This document shows positions 17,589 through 25,793 of a DNA stretch of 64,000 nucleotides, piece by piece. Position numbers and translations under genes: made by a program. Origin of the DNA: Nocardioides cremeus (GTDB taxonomy: Bacteria; Actinomycetota; Actinomycetes; Propionibacteriales; Nocardioidaceae); contig NZ_JAULSC010000002.1 in NCBI RefSeq assembly GCF_030518195.1, positions 124,001 through 188,000 on the forward strand, read 5' to 3'. Below the pieces are notes generated by a model. The model saw only the letters and a program-made list of their open reading frames with translations, was not told the origin of the DNA and ran no database searches. Each line of letters starts with the position of its first letter. Position 1 is the first letter of the stretch.

Positions 17589-19385
17589 ATGAGCAGAGTC
17601 CTGTCGGCAGTCGCCTGGCCCTACGCCAACGGTCCGCGCCACATCGGCCACGTCGCCGGTTTCGGTGTGCCCTCCGACGTCTTCAGCCGCTACATGCGCA
17701 TGGCGGGCCACGACGTGCTGATGGTCTCGGGCTCCGACGAGCACGGCACGCCCATCCTGATCGCCGCCGACGAGGCCGGGGTCACCCCCCAGGAGCTCGC
17801 CGACAAGAACCACCGGGTCATCGCCGAGGACCTCGCCGCGCTGGGCTGCACCTACGACCTCTACACGCGCACCACCACGCCCAACCACCACGCGGTGGTC
17901 CAGGAGCTGTTCCTGGGCGTGCACGCCAACGGCTACTTCGTCGAGCAGACCACCCACGGGGCGATCTCGCCGTCGACCGGGCGCACCCTGCCCGACCGCT
18001 ACATCGAGGGCACCTGCCCGATCTGCGGCGCCGGGGGCGCCCGCGGCGACCAGTGCGACACCTGCGGCAACCAGCTCGACCCCGCCGACCTCGTCGACCC
18101 GGTCTCGAAGATCAACGGCGAGACGCCCGAGTTCATCGAGACCCAGCACTTCTTCCTCGACCTGCCCGCGCTGGCCGAGGCGCTGGGGGAGTGGCTCGAC
18201 GAGCGCGAGGCGACCGGTCTGTGGCGGCCCAACGTCATCCGGTTCAGCCAGAACATCCTCAAGGAGATCCGGCCGCGCGCGATGACCCGTGACATCGACT
18301 GGGGCATCGCGGTCCCGCTCGACGGGTGGCGCGAGCAGCCCACCAAGAAGCTCTACGTCTGGTTCGACGCGGTCATCGGCTACCTCTCGGCCTCCATCGA
18401 GTGGGCCCGCCGCAGTGGCGACCCCGAGGCCTGGCGCCAGTGGTGGAACGACCCCGAGGCCCTGTCGTACTACTTCATGGGCAAGGACAACATCACGTTC
18501 CACTCCCAGATCTGGCCGGCCGAGCTGCTGGCCTACTCGGGCAAGGGCGAGCGCGGCGGCAGCACCCATGCCTACGGCGAGCTCAACCTGCCGACCGAGG
18601 TGGTCAGCTCGGAGTTCCTGACGATGGAGGGGCGCAAGTTCTCCTCCTCCAAGAAGGTCGTCATCTACGTGCGCGACCTGCTCAGCCGCTACCAGCCCGA
18701 CGCGTTCCGCTTCTTCGTGGCCTCGGCCGGCCCCGAGAACCAGGACTCCGACTTCACCTGGGCCGAGTTCGTGCGCCGCACCAACGACGAGCTGGTCGCC
18801 GGTTGGGGCAACCTGGTCAACCGCACCGCCACCCTGATCGCCAAGAACTTCGGCGAGATCCCGGCCGCGGGGCCGCTGGAGCCCCAGGACCAGGAGGTGC
18901 TGGACGTCGCGGAGGCGGCGTTCGGCGTCGTGGGCGAGCTGCTCGAGCGGCACCGCCTCAAGGCCGCCATCGGAGAGGCCATGCGCGCGGTCGGCGTGGT
19001 CAACAAGTACGTCTCCGACTCCGAGCCCTGGAAGCTCAAGGGCGACGACCAGCGCGAGCGGCTGGCCACGATCCTGCACGTGGTCGCCCAGTGCGTCGCC
19101 GACCTCAACCTGGTGCTGGCCCCGTTCCTGCCGTTCTCGGCCAACGCCGTCGACCGGGCCCTCGGCGGCACCGGCGAGGTCGCCCCGATGCCGCGCATCG
19201 AGGAGGTCGAGGACCTCGACGGGGGCCCCGGCTACCCGGTCATCACCGGCGACTACACCACCGCACCGTCCTGGCAGCGCCACCCGATCGTGGTCGGCAC
19301 CCCCGTCGACAAGCCCACCCCGGTCTTCACCAAGCTCGACCCCGCCGTGGCCGAGGAGGAGGTCGCCCGCCTCGCCGAGGCCTGA
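17589..19385 (+). CDS. metG: Methionyl-tRNA synthetase
   Basis: 598 residues, class I synthetase. The HIGH motif is at residues 18-21 ([12 protein letters not shown]). A zinc-binding insert reads [24 protein letters not shown], and the KMSKS element appears as KFSSSKK at about residue 348. The anticodon-binding helical domain follows ([29 protein letters not shown]). It ends after this domain without the tRNA-binding EMAP-like domain seen in longer MetG proteins. It charges both initiator and elongator tRNA-Met. The ATG at 17589 gives the canonical [10 protein letters not shown] start. The stop is followed directly by a 22-bp repeat unit. The gene appears monocistronic. Confidence 0.97.
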   Translation: MSRVLSAVAWPYANGPRHIGHVAGFGVPSDVFSRYMRMAGHDVLMVSGSDEHGTPILIAADEAGVTPQELADKNHRVIAEDLAALGCTYDLYTRTTTPNHHAVVQELFLGVHANGYFVEQTTHGAISPSTGRTLPDRYIEGTCPICGAGGARGDQCDTCGNQLDPADLVDPVSKINGETPEFIETQHFFLDLPALAEALGEWLDEREATGLWRPNVIRFSQNILKEIRPRAMTRDIDWGIAVPLDGWREQPTKKLYVWFDAVIGYLSASIEWARRSGDPEAWRQWWNDPEALSYYFMGKDNITFHSQIWPAELLAYSGKGERGGSTHAYGELNLPTEVVSSEFLTMEGRKFSSSKKVVIYVRDLLSRYQPDAFRFFVASAGPENQDSDFTWAEFVRRTNDELVAGWGNLVNRTATLIAKNFGEIPAAGPLEPQDQEVLDVAEAAFGVVGELLERHRLKAAIGEAMRAVGVVNKYVSDSEPWKLKGDDQRERLATILHVVAQCVADLNLVLAPFLPFSANAVDRALGGTGEVAPMPRIEEVEDLDGGPGYPVITGDYTTAPSWQRHPIVVGTPVDKPTPVFTKLDPAVAEEEVARLAEA

Positions 19386-19428
19386 GCGGGACGAGCAGTC
19401 ACTTCTGCACCACCGAGCGGTCAGTCCC
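19385..19428. repeat. 22-bp repeat pair C between metG and the yrdB-like gene
   Basis: Two plus-orientation units (19385-19406, 19407-19428) of the same family as array A, with cores GAGCAGTCACTTCT and GCACCACCGAGCGGTCA. They begin at the last base of the metG stop and extend over the stop codon of the convergent gene (19421-19423). Confidence 0.75.
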
Positions 19429-19780
19429 GCACTCCATCCGGGGTGCTGACCTGCTCCAGCCGAGCCCGTACGTCGGGTCGGCGCGCAGCCAGGTGCACGG
19501 CGGTCGCGAGGACACCGAGCACGCCACCGGCCACCGGGTGCCTGGTGGCGACCAGGGCGAGCACGGCACCGGAGAAGACGAGCAGCTTGACGACCGGGGT
19601 CAGCACGGCGCCGCGCCACCGAGCCCTCGGCGAGGCGGTCGCCGTCCACAGGGAGACCACGAGCAGCGGCAGCAGCCACACCCACAGCCACCCGGGCGAC
19701 AACGCCCACCCGAGCACGCCGTACGCCGCCCAGGCGAGCAGCTCGACCAGGAGCAGCAGCGTCAGCACGGACCAGACCAC
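19421..19780 (-). CDS. YrdB-like small membrane protein (DUF2568)
   Basis: 119 residues with four hydrophobic segments (VLTLLLLVELLAWAAYGVLG, LWVWLLPLLVVSLWTA, VVKLLVFSGAVLALVA and VAGGVLGVLATAVHLAA), as in the YrdB/DUF2568 family of unknown function. The GTG at 19780 was chosen because it begins just before the first membrane helix; longer in-frame starts would translate repeat DNA at 19815-19858. The gene is bounded on both sides by 22-bp repeats in opposite orientation, which makes it look like a cassette. No clear promoter was found; CAGACT lies six bases upstream of the start. Confidence 0.7.
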   Translation of the reverse strand: MVWSVLTLLLLVELLAWAAYGVLGWALSPGWLWVWLLPLLVVSLWTATASPRARWRGAVLTPVVKLLVFSGAVLALVATRHPVAGGVLGVLATAVHLAARRPDVRARLEQVSTPDGVRD

Positions 19781-19814
19781 GGGACCAGTCTGCGGCGCCC
19801 GGACCCGTCGGTGC

Positions 19815-19858
19815 GGAAGTGACTGGTCGGTGGTTAGAAAGTGACTGCTCGGCAGTAG
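19815..19858. repeat. 22-bp repeat pair D upstream of the LURP-one-like gene
   Basis: Two inverted-orientation units (19815-19836, 19837-19858) of the array A family, cores GGAAGTGACTGGTCGGTGG and GAAAGTGACTGCTCGG. The last bases of the second unit (TAG) form part of the -10 hexamer of the next gene. Confidence 0.75.
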
Positions 19859-19861
19859 GTT
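19856..19861 (+). promoter_or_regulatory. Candidate -10 hexamer, leaderless LURP-one-like gene
   Basis: TAGGTT, seven bases before the ATG at 19869. Its first three bases belong to a 22-bp repeat unit, so the repeat contributes to the promoter. Confidence 0.5.
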
Positions 19862-19868
19862 CGGGGCC

Positions 19869-20438
19869 ATGACCGCGGAGATGTACCTCCCCAGCTTCTA
19901 CGTCAAGCAGAAGCTGGCGATGACCACCAACCGCTACGAGCTCGTCGCCGCGGAGCCGGGCGGGGGAGAGGGTCGGCTGATGGGCCTGGCCCAGCAGAAG
20001 CGGCTGGCGTTCAAGGAGGAGGTCACCTTCTACGCCGACGAGTCCAAGGCGCGTCCGGTCTTCAGCTTCAAGGCCCGCAAGCGTGTCGACCTCAACGCCG
20101 GCTACGACGTGCTCGACGAGGCACAGCGCCAGATCGGCTTCTTCCGCAAGGACTTCGGGGCCAGCCTGCTGCGCTCGACCTTCCACGTCGAGGGCCCCGG
20201 CTACACCGGCACCGGGCAGGAGCGCAGCCAGCTCACCGCGCTGCTGCGCCGCGTCGCCGACATCCCGTTCCTGTCGATCCACTTCGACTTCACCACCCCC
20301 GACGGAGCGCCGCTGATGAGCGTGGAGCGGCAGTTCAAGCTGCGCGACCGCTACACCGTCACCGTGCCCGACGAGCGCGTCGACTTCCGGGTCGCCGCCG
20401 CCATCGCCGTCGGGCTCGACGCGCTGATGCAGCGCTGA
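19869..20438 (+). CDS. LURP-one/scramblase-like protein
   Basis: 189 residues with alternating beta strands and one long C-terminal helix: SFYVKQKLAMTTNRYELVA, then RLAFKEEVTFYADESKARPVFSFKARK, GYDVLDEAQRQIGFFRKDFGASLLRSTFHVEG and a terminal DFRVAAAIAVGLDALM helix. This fits the LURP-one-related/phospholipid-scramblase-like barrel family; bacterial members have no defined function. The call rests on pattern only. It is followed nine bases later by an esterase gene, so the two probably form an operon. Confidence 0.65.
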   Translation: MTAEMYLPSFYVKQKLAMTTNRYELVAAEPGGGEGRLMGLAQQKRLAFKEEVTFYADESKARPVFSFKARKRVDLNAGYDVLDEAQRQIGFFRKDFGASLLRSTFHVEGPGYTGTGQERSQLTALLRRVADIPFLSIHFDFTTPDGAPLMSVERQFKLRDRYTVTVPDERVDFRVAAAIAVGLDALMQR

Positions 20439-20447
20439 GGAGACCCC

Positions 20448-21332
20448 GTGCTCTACCCCCAGTCCCGACGCTCGGTCGAGGCGGCCGCGCTGACGCCCAA
20501 GGTCTTCGACCCCGACTTCGACATCGAGGAGTCGCGGCGCCAGGCGCGTGAGCTGGCCGCCGGCCAGCCGCGCGAGGACGTCGAGCAGGTCCTCGACGTC
20601 GACGCCGACGGGGTCCGCTGCCGGCTCTACCGGCCCCGCGACGCGCGCGAGGGCACCCTGGTGCACCTGCACGGCGGCGGCTTCGTCTTCCACGACATCG
20701 ACGTGCACGACGCCGCGGCGCGCCGCCTGGCCAACCGCAGCGAGGTGACGGTGCTCAGCGTCGACTACCGCCGCCCGCCCGAGCACCGGTTCCCCGCGGC
20801 CCCCGACGACGTCGACACCGTGCTGGGCTGGATGGCGCGCGAGGGAGCGGCGTACGAGCTCGAGGCGCCGCTCTACGTGCACGGCGACAGCGCCGGGGCC
20901 AACCTGGCCCTGGTCGCGGCGCTGCGCCACCCCGGGCGCTTCCGGGCGCTGGCGCTCATCTACCCCTTCCTCGACCCCGAGGGCGCGTTCGAGAGCTACC
21001 GCACCGCCGCCGACGGCTTCGATCCTCGCGAGGCGCAGTGGTACTGGCAGCAGTACGCCGCCACCCCGGCCGACCTGCAGCACCCCGACCTGGCCCCGCT
21101 GCGCTCCGACCGCCTCTGGACGCTGCCGCCGACCCTGGTGACCACCGCCGAGCACGACCCGCTGCGCGACGAGGGCGAGCACCTCGCCGCCCTGCTCGCC
21201 GACGCCGGCGTCGCCGTGGTCGCGACCCGCTACCTGGGCCAGGTGCACGGCTTCTGGCGCCATCCCGAGGTCTTCGACGCGGCCGAGCCGATGACCCGCC
21301 AGGTCGCGGCCTTCCTGGGCATGTACCCCTGA
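20448..21332 (+). CDS. Alpha/beta hydrolase, hormone-sensitive-lipase type
   Basis: 294 residues. The oxyanion motif HGGG (LVHLHGGGFVFHD) precedes a VDYRRPPEHRFPA strand. The nucleophile elbow is GDSAGAN, the acid TAEHDPLRDEG and the histidine GQVHGFWRH. This is the complete triad of the HSL-type carboxylesterase family, which hydrolyses short acyl esters. No signal peptide is present, so it is cytoplasmic. It starts with GTG nine bases after the preceding stop. The substrate is unknown. Confidence 0.9.
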   Translation: MLYPQSRRSVEAAALTPKVFDPDFDIEESRRQARELAAGQPREDVEQVLDVDADGVRCRLYRPRDAREGTLVHLHGGGFVFHDIDVHDAAARRLANRSEVTVLSVDYRRPPEHRFPAAPDDVDTVLGWMAREGAAYELEAPLYVHGDSAGANLALVAALRHPGRFRALALIYPFLDPEGAFESYRTAADGFDPREAQWYWQQYAATPADLQHPDLAPLRSDRLWTLPPTLVTTAEHDPLRDEGEHLAALLADAGVAVVATRYLGQVHGFWRHPEVFDAAEPMTRQVAAFLGMYP

Positions 21333-21368
21333 GCCGACCTGCCTGCCCGGCTCTGGGATGATCCCGCC

Positions 21369-21890
21369 ATGCGCGTGCACCTGGGCTCCGACCATGCCGG
21401 ACTCGACCTCAAGGCCCACCTCGTCGCCTGGCTCTCCGAGCACGGCTACGAGCCTGTCGACCACGGCCCCTTCGTCTACGACGCCCTCGACGACTACCCC
21501 GTCTTCTGCCTGCGCGCCGCCGAGGCCGTGGCCCGCGAGCGCGCCGCCGGCCAGGACTCGATGGGCGTGGTCATCGGCGGCTCCGGCAACGGCGAGCAGA
21601 TGGCCGCCAACAAGGTCGAGGGCATCCGCTGCGCCCTGGCCTGGTCGGAGGAGACCGCCAAGCTCGCCCGCGACCACAACGACGCCCAGATGGTCTCGGT
21701 CGGCGGCCGGATGCACAGCCTGGCCGACATGACCCGCTTCGTGGAGGTCTTCCTGGCCGAGCCGTTCAGCGGCGACGAGCGGCACGTGCGGCGCATCGGC
21801 CAGCTCTCGTCGTACGACGAGACGTCGGTGCTGCCGCCGCTGCCGGAGTCGGCACGGGGCCTGGGCCCCGACGAGGGGACCGATGCCTGA
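21369..21890 (+). CDS. rpiB: Ribose-5-phosphate isomerase B
   Basis: 173 residues of the RpiB/LacAB family: RVHLGSDHAGLDLK at the N terminus, VIGGSGNGEQMAANKVEGIRCAL, the HNDAQMVSVGGRM phosphate-site region and FLAEPFSGDERHVRRI at the end. It interconverts ribose-5-phosphate and ribulose-5-phosphate in the pentose phosphate pathway. The active-site base follows the mycobacterial form (GSGNGEQ, a glutamate in place of the E. coli catalytic cysteine). A C-terminal extension (about 15 residues) overlaps the start of the nei2-like gene by eight bases, so the two are translationally coupled. Confidence 0.92.
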   Translation: MRVHLGSDHAGLDLKAHLVAWLSEHGYEPVDHGPFVYDALDDYPVFCLRAAEAVARERAAGQDSMGVVIGGSGNGEQMAANKVEGIRCALAWSEETAKLARDHNDAQMVSVGGRMHSLADMTRFVEVFLAEPFSGDERHVRRIGQLSSYDETSVLPPLPESARGLGPDEGTDA

Positions 21891-22731
21891 GGGGCACACC
21901 CTCCACCGGCTCGCCGGGCACCTGGGCGCAGCGTTCGCCGGGCGCCGGGTCGCCGTCTCCAGCCCCCAGGGCCGCTTCGCCGAGGCGGCCGCCCAGCTCG
22001 ACGGGAGCGTGCTCGAGCACGCCGAGGCGTGGGGCAAGCACCTCTTCCTGGCCTTCCCCGGCGAGCGCTGGGTGCACGTGCACCTGGGTCTCTACGGCAA
22101 GCTCGACGTGCACCCCGACGTCGACGAGGTGCCCGAGCCGGTCGGGCAGGTGCGGCTGCGCCTGGTCGCCGCCGACGCCCGTGGCCGGGCGTACGCCGAC
22201 CTGCGCGGGGCCACCGCCTGCGAGCTGCTGACCGGGCCCCAGCGCGACGCGGTGCTCGAGCGGCAGGGGCCCGACCCGCTGCGCGCCGACGCCGACCCCG
22301 ACCGGGCGTGGGAGCGGATCCGCCGCAGCCGCACCCCGATCGGGGCGCTGCTGATGGACCAGTCGGTGCTGGCCGGCGTGGGCAACGTCTACCGCGCCGA
22401 GGTGCTCTTCCGGCACCGCCTCGACCCCCAGCGCCCGGGCCGCACGCTGCGGGTGGGCCAGTGGCGGGCGATGTGGGACGACCTGGTGGTGCTGATGAAC
22501 GAGGGCGTGCGCACCGGACGCATCGACACCGTGCGCCCCCAGCACGAGCCCGAGGCGATGAGTCGCCCGCCGCGCCGCGACGACCACGGCGGGGAGGTCT
22601 ACGTCTACCGGCGCCACGGCCAGCCCTGCCTGGTGTGCGGCCGGGCGGTGCGCACCACCGAGATGGCCGGGCGCAACCTCTTCTGGTGCAGCCGATGCCA
22701 GCCCACGTTCCGCTCCCGGGCCCTACGATGA
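21883..22731 (+). CDS. Fpg/Nei-family DNA glycosylase (Nei2-like)
   Basis: 282 residues. The catalytic N terminus MPEGHTLHRLA (Pro2 nucleophile and Glu3 after removal of Met) is followed by AEAWGKHLFLAF with the conserved lysine, the helix-two-turn-helix PIGALLMDQSVLAGVGNVYRAEVLF, and a C-terminal zinc finger (CLVCGRAVRTTEMAGRNLFWCSRCQ). It removes oxidised bases and cuts the abasic strand. MPEGHT and the PIGALLMDQ wording are closer to actinobacterial Nei (endonuclease VIII-like) than to MutM. It overlaps rpiB by eight bases; DNA repair and sugar phosphate metabolism have no obvious functional link. Confidence 0.9.
   Translation: MPEGHTLHRLAGHLGAAFAGRRVAVSSPQGRFAEAAAQLDGSVLEHAEAWGKHLFLAFPGERWVHVHLGLYGKLDVHPDVDEVPEPVGQVRLRLVAADARGRAYADLRGATACELLTGPQRDAVLERQGPDPLRADADPDRAWERIRRSRTPIGALLMDQSVLAGVGNVYRAEVLFRHRLDPQRPGRTLRVGQWRAMWDDLVVLMNEGVRTGRIDTVRPQHEPEAMSRPPRRDDHGGEVYVYRRHGQPCLVCGRAVRTTEMAGRNLFWCSRCQPTFRSRALR
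22724..22729 (+). promoter_or_regulatory. Candidate -10 hexamer of the PP2C phosphatase gene
   Basis: TACGAT at the end of the glycosylase gene; transcription would begin about 20 bases before the ATG at 22758, leaving room for the GAAGGA Shine-Dalgarno. Confidence 0.4.
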
Positions 22732-22757
22732 GCCGGACCCTCGGCGAAGGACGGACC

Positions 22758-23861
22758 ATGGACGCGGTGTTCGACCACTCCGGCCCGGGCGTCGTGGCGA
22801 GCGGCCTCGACCGGGCGCGTCTGGCGTGGAGCCGGGGCAGGGTGCGCCAGTTCCGCACCGCCGTGCTGCTGTGCCTGCTGGCCGCCAGCGTCGTGATGGG
22901 GGTGGCGATCGACCCGTCGGTCTTCCCGGTCACCGCGCTGATGGTCCCGCTGCTGCTGGGCAGCCTGGTGCTCAACCCGCGCCAGCTGCCGTGGTTCGTG
23001 GGCTGGATCGTCGTGATGGTCGGGGTCGCGCTGTGGCTGCAGGACGAGCGCACCGGCCGGATCATGGCCGTGGCGGTGATCGAGGTGCTGATGGCCGCGA
23101 TCGTGCTGGTCACCGCACGGCGCCGCTCGAGCCTGGGCGTGGCCGGCAACACCGGCGAGTCGATGTTCGTCGACCTGCGCGACCGCCTGCTCAACCAGGG
23201 CGGCATCCCGGCGCTGCCCGGCGGCTGGCGCGTCGAGTCGGCGCTGCGCTCGGCCTCCGGCACGCCCTTCGCCGGCGACTTCCTGGTCGCCACCGTGCTC
23301 GACGACGACACCCGGCTCGAGGTGGTGGTCGTCGACGTCTCGGGCAAGGGCGACGCCGCCGGCACCCGCGCGCTGCTGCTCTCGGGCGCGTTCGGCGGCA
23401 TGCTCGGCTCGCTGGCCCCGCAGGACTTCCTCGGCGCCGCCAACGACTACCTGCTGCGCCAGGGCTGGGAGGAGGGGTTCGCCACCGCCGTGCACCTCTC
23501 CCTCGACCTCCGCAGCGGCAGGTTCTCGGTGCGCAGCGCCGGCCACCCGCCCGCCGTGCAGCGCCACTCGGGATCGGGTCGCTGGGGCGTGCTGCCCAGC
23601 GCTGGCCCGGTCCTGGGCCTGATCGACGACGCCCACTTCGAGGTCGCCCACGGCGTGCTGGGCCACGGCGACGCCGTGCTGCTCTACACCGACGGCATGG
23701 TCGAGCGCCCGCGACGCGACATCGAGATGGGGCTGGACCGGATGCTGGGGCAGGCCGAGACCCTGCTGCACGGCAGCTTCGTGGGCTCGGCCGAGCGCCT
23801 GGTCACCTCGCTCGGCTCGCCCGACGACGACCGGGCCATGGTCGTCGTGCACCGGCGCTGA
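22758..23861 (+). CDS. Membrane-anchored PP2C/SpoIIE-type serine phosphatase
   Basis: 367 residues. Four closely packed hydrophobic segments lie between residues 30 and 125. The PP2C/RsbU domain starts at about residue 150: LRSASGTPFAGDFLVATVLDD, VVVDVSGKGDAAGTRALLLSGAF, the GHPPAV strand, LLYTDGMVERP and a final DDRAMVVV, which together carry the metal-binding aspartates. Such proteins dephosphorylate anti-sigma-factor antagonists in partner-switching stress pathways; no partner gene is adjacent. The ATG at 22758 has GAAGGA seven bases upstream; an ATG at 22728 overlapping the previous stop (ATGA) is in frame and would add ten residues. Confidence 0.87.
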   Translation: MDAVFDHSGPGVVASGLDRARLAWSRGRVRQFRTAVLLCLLAASVVMGVAIDPSVFPVTALMVPLLLGSLVLNPRQLPWFVGWIVVMVGVALWLQDERTGRIMAVAVIEVLMAAIVLVTARRRSSLGVAGNTGESMFVDLRDRLLNQGGIPALPGGWRVESALRSASGTPFAGDFLVATVLDDDTRLEVVVVDVSGKGDAAGTRALLLSGAFGGMLGSLAPQDFLGAANDYLLRQGWEEGFATAVHLSLDLRSGRFSVRSAGHPPAVQRHSGSGRWGVLPSAGPVLGLIDDAHFEVAHGVLGHGDAVLLYTDGMVERPRRDIEMGLDRMLGQAETLLHGSFVGSAERLVTSLGSPDDDRAMVVVHRR

Positions 23862-23871
23862 CGGCGCTTGC

Positions 23872-23896
23872 ACCGGCGTGGGGGTCCGGCGCCGGT
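23872..23896 (+). terminator. Weak hairpin after the PP2C gene
   Basis: ACCGGCG and CGCCGGT separated by 11 bases, about ten bases beyond the stop. Confidence 0.35.
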
Positions 23897-23991
23897 TGTG
23901 GCCGTGGCCGCGGCGTGTGGCACGATGACGGAGCAGATCGCAGGCTGGCGCGCGCCCTGATCCCGGTGCGTCGACGTCGATGATCACGCGC

Positions 23992-24065
23992 GCGGATGTA
24001 GCTCAATGGTAGAGCCCCAGTCTTCCAAACTGGCTACGCGGGTTCGATTCCCGTCATCCGCTCCA
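23992..24065 (+). tRNA. tRNA-Gly (anticodon UCC)
   Basis: Cloverleaf read by eye: acceptor GCGGATG pairs perfectly with CATCCGC, a D arm (GCTC...GAGC), anticodon stem CCAGT/ACTGG with loop CTTCCAA (anticodon TCC), and the T arm GGGTTCGATTCCC. The discriminator is T and CCA is encoded at 24063-24065. It decodes GGA (and GGG by wobble). Confidence 0.95.
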
Positions 24066-24070
24066 AGGAG

Positions 24071-24104
24071 CCCCCGGCGGCCTCGCGACGCGAGCCGGAG
24101 GGGG
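24071..24104 (+). terminator. Hairpin between the two tRNA genes
   Basis: CCCCCGG...CTCG paired with CGAG...CCGG and GGGGG, followed by CGCTTT. It contains one bulged base. It may end the tRNA-Gly transcript before the tRNA-Pro gene. Confidence 0.5.
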
Positions 24105-24112
24105 CGCTTTGG

Positions 24113-24185
24113 CGGGGCGTAGCGTAGTGGCTAGCGCGCCTGCTTTGGGAGCAGGAGACCGCAGGTTCGAGTCCTGTCGCCCCGA
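24113..24185 (+). tRNA. tRNA-Pro (anticodon UGG)
   Basis: Acceptor CGGGGCG pairs with CGCCCCG, anticodon stem CCTGC/GCAGG with loop TTTGGGA (anticodon TGG), T arm CAGGTTCGAGTCCTG, discriminator A. No CCA is encoded (the next bases are CGT), unlike the adjacent tRNA-Gly. It reads CCA and CCG codons. Confidence 0.95.
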
Positions 24186-24242
24186 CGTCACACCACGAAC
24201 CACCTGTGCCGACACCACCACCGAACCATGAGGAGACACCCT

Positions 24243-25676
24243 GTGAAGAGCGCCGTCGAGACCTTGAGCCCGACCCGGGCCAAGCTGACCGTCGAGGTGC
24301 CCTTCGAGGAGCTCAAGCCGAGCCTCGACGCGGCCTACAAGGCGATCGCCCAGCAGATCAACGTCCCCGGGTTCCGCCGGGGCAAGGTGCCGCCGATGGT
24401 CATCGACCGTCAGGTCGGCCGGGGCGCGGTCCTCGACCAGGCCATCAACGACGCGCTGCCGAAGAAGTACGTGGAGGCGCTGCAGGAGAACTCGCTCGAG
24501 CCGCTCGCGCAGCCCGAGATCGAGGTGACCCGGCTCGAGGACAACGACCTCGTCGAGTTCACCGCCGAGGTCGACGTCAAGCCGCAGATCGACCTGCCGG
24601 CCTACGAGGGCCTCGAGGCCCAGGTCGAGGACATCGAGATCAGCGACGAGGACGTCGACGAGCAGGTCCAGTCGCTGCGTGAGCGCTTCGGCACCCTCGC
24701 CGACGTCGAGCGTCCCGCGGCCGAGGGCGACTTCGTCGTGCTCGACCTCAAGGCCATGAAGGACGGCGAGGTGCTCGAGGGCGCCGAGGTGACCGGCATG
24801 AGCTACCAGGTCGGCAAGGGCGGCATGATCGACGGCCTCGACGACGCGCTGGTCGGCATGAAGGCCGGCGACGACAAGACCTTCACCTCCCAGCTCGTCG
24901 GCGGCGACCTCGTCGGCGAGGAGGTCGAGGTGGCCGTCTCGGTCAGCCAGGTCCAGGAGCAGGAGCTGCCCGAGCTCGACGACGAGTTCGCCCAGCTGGC
25001 CTCCGAGTTCGACACCTCCGAGGAGCTCGTGGCCGACGTCCGCTCGCGCCTGGGCAACGGCAAGCGCCTCGAGCAGGCCGCCGAGGCCCGCGACGCGGTG
25101 CTCGAGGCCCTCCTCGAGAAGATCAGCGTCCCGCTGCCGGAGACCATGGTCACCGACGAGCTCAACGCGCGCCGCCAGAACATCGAGCAGCAGCTGATGA
25201 TGGCCGGCATCACGATGGAGAAGTACCTCGAGGACGAGGAGCAGACCCAGGAGGAGTTCGAGGCCGAGCTCGACCGCCGGGTCCGCGACGCCGTCGCCGC
25301 GCAGTTCCTGCTCGACGAGATCGCGAAGAAGGAGGAGCTCGGCGTCGACCAGCAGGAGCTCTCCCAGCACCTGATCCGTCGCGCCCAGCAGTCCGGCCAG
25401 GACCCGCAGGAGTTCGCGAACCACATGTTCGAGCACAACCACATCCCCGAGCTGGTGCAGGAGATCCTGCGCGGCAAGGCGCTGGCGGTGCTGGTGGAGT
25501 CGGCGACCGTCAAGGACGCCTCGGGCAACGTGCTGGAGCTGAAGAACCTGCAGCCCGACGGCACCATCATGGAGCAGCCGGCCGAGCCCGCCGAGGCTGC
25601 CGAGCCCGCCGAGGCGGAGGCTGCCGAGCCGGCCGAGGCCGAGGACGACAGCGAGACCGAGGACGCCCAGGCCTGA
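24243..25676 (+). CDS. tig: Trigger factor (ribosome-associated chaperone and prolyl isomerase)
   Basis: 477 residues. The ribosome-docking loop GFRRGKVP is at about residues 45-52, the FKBP-type PPIase domain at about 150-235 (EGDFVVLDLKA...IDGLDDALVGMKAGDDKTF), and the C-terminal helical chaperone arms follow. It binds at the ribosomal exit tunnel and shelters nascent chains. The GTG at 24243 was chosen because AGGAGA (24231-24236) is spaced correctly; an ATG at 24228 would lie upstream of that site. The C terminus carries an acidic, repetitive tail (about 31 residues of PAEAAEPAEAE type) not needed for the fold. Being immediately upstream of the clp genes links folding and proteolysis, though a strong terminator follows tig. 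Confidence 0.96.
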   Translation: MKSAVETLSPTRAKLTVEVPFEELKPSLDAAYKAIAQQINVPGFRRGKVPPMVIDRQVGRGAVLDQAINDALPKKYVEALQENSLEPLAQPEIEVTRLEDNDLVEFTAEVDVKPQIDLPAYEGLEAQVEDIEISDEDVDEQVQSLRERFGTLADVERPAAEGDFVVLDLKAMKDGEVLEGAEVTGMSYQVGKGGMIDGLDDALVGMKAGDDKTFTSQLVGGDLVGEEVEVAVSVSQVQEQELPELDDEFAQLASEFDTSEELVADVRSRLGNGKRLEQAAEARDAVLEALLEKISVPLPETMVTDELNARRQNIEQQLMMAGITMEKYLEDEEQTQEEFEAELDRRVRDAVAAQFLLDEIAKKEELGVDQQELSQHLIRRAQQSGQDPQEFANHMFEHNHIPELVQEILRGKALAVLVESATVKDASGNVLELKNLQPDGTIMEQPAEPAEAAEPAEAEAAEPAEAEDDSETEDAQA

Positions 25677-25693
25677 GCCCGGCGCGATCCCGC

Positions 25694-25730
25694 CCACGAC
25701 CCGCCCGAGCACTGCTCGGGCGGGTCGTGG
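25694..25730 (+). terminator. Strong intrinsic terminator after tig
   Basis: CCACGACCCGCCCGAGCA and its exact complement around a central C, a stem of up to 18 bp, ending 54 bases after the tig stop and followed by CGTT. Confidence 0.85.
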
Positions 25731-25780
25731 CGTTCCGGGGCTCCATCGCCGCTGAGTGAACGGGCGTCCACTGAAGGCGC

Positions 25781-25786
25781 TAGGGT
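25781..25786 (+). promoter_or_regulatory. Candidate -10 hexamer, leaderless lipase-like gene
   Basis: TAGGGT, seven bases (GGGCCCC), then the ATG at 25794. Confidence 0.55.
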
Positions 25787-25793
25787 GGGCCCC

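Noticed and set aside
19781..19870. Longer start for the yrdB-like gene at 19870
   Set aside because: It would translate two 22-bp repeat units, and the normal family N terminus begins at the first membrane helix.
16851..22037. Very long minus-strand open frame opposite metG and neighbours
   Set aside because: It is antisense to well-recognised genes and is open only because high-GC codon bias removes stops; its translation is low-complexity His/Val/Arg/Gly without domains.
24066..24112. A third tRNA or small RNA between the two tRNA genes
   Set aside because: The 47 bases are explained by a terminator-like hairpin; no T-arm motif is present.
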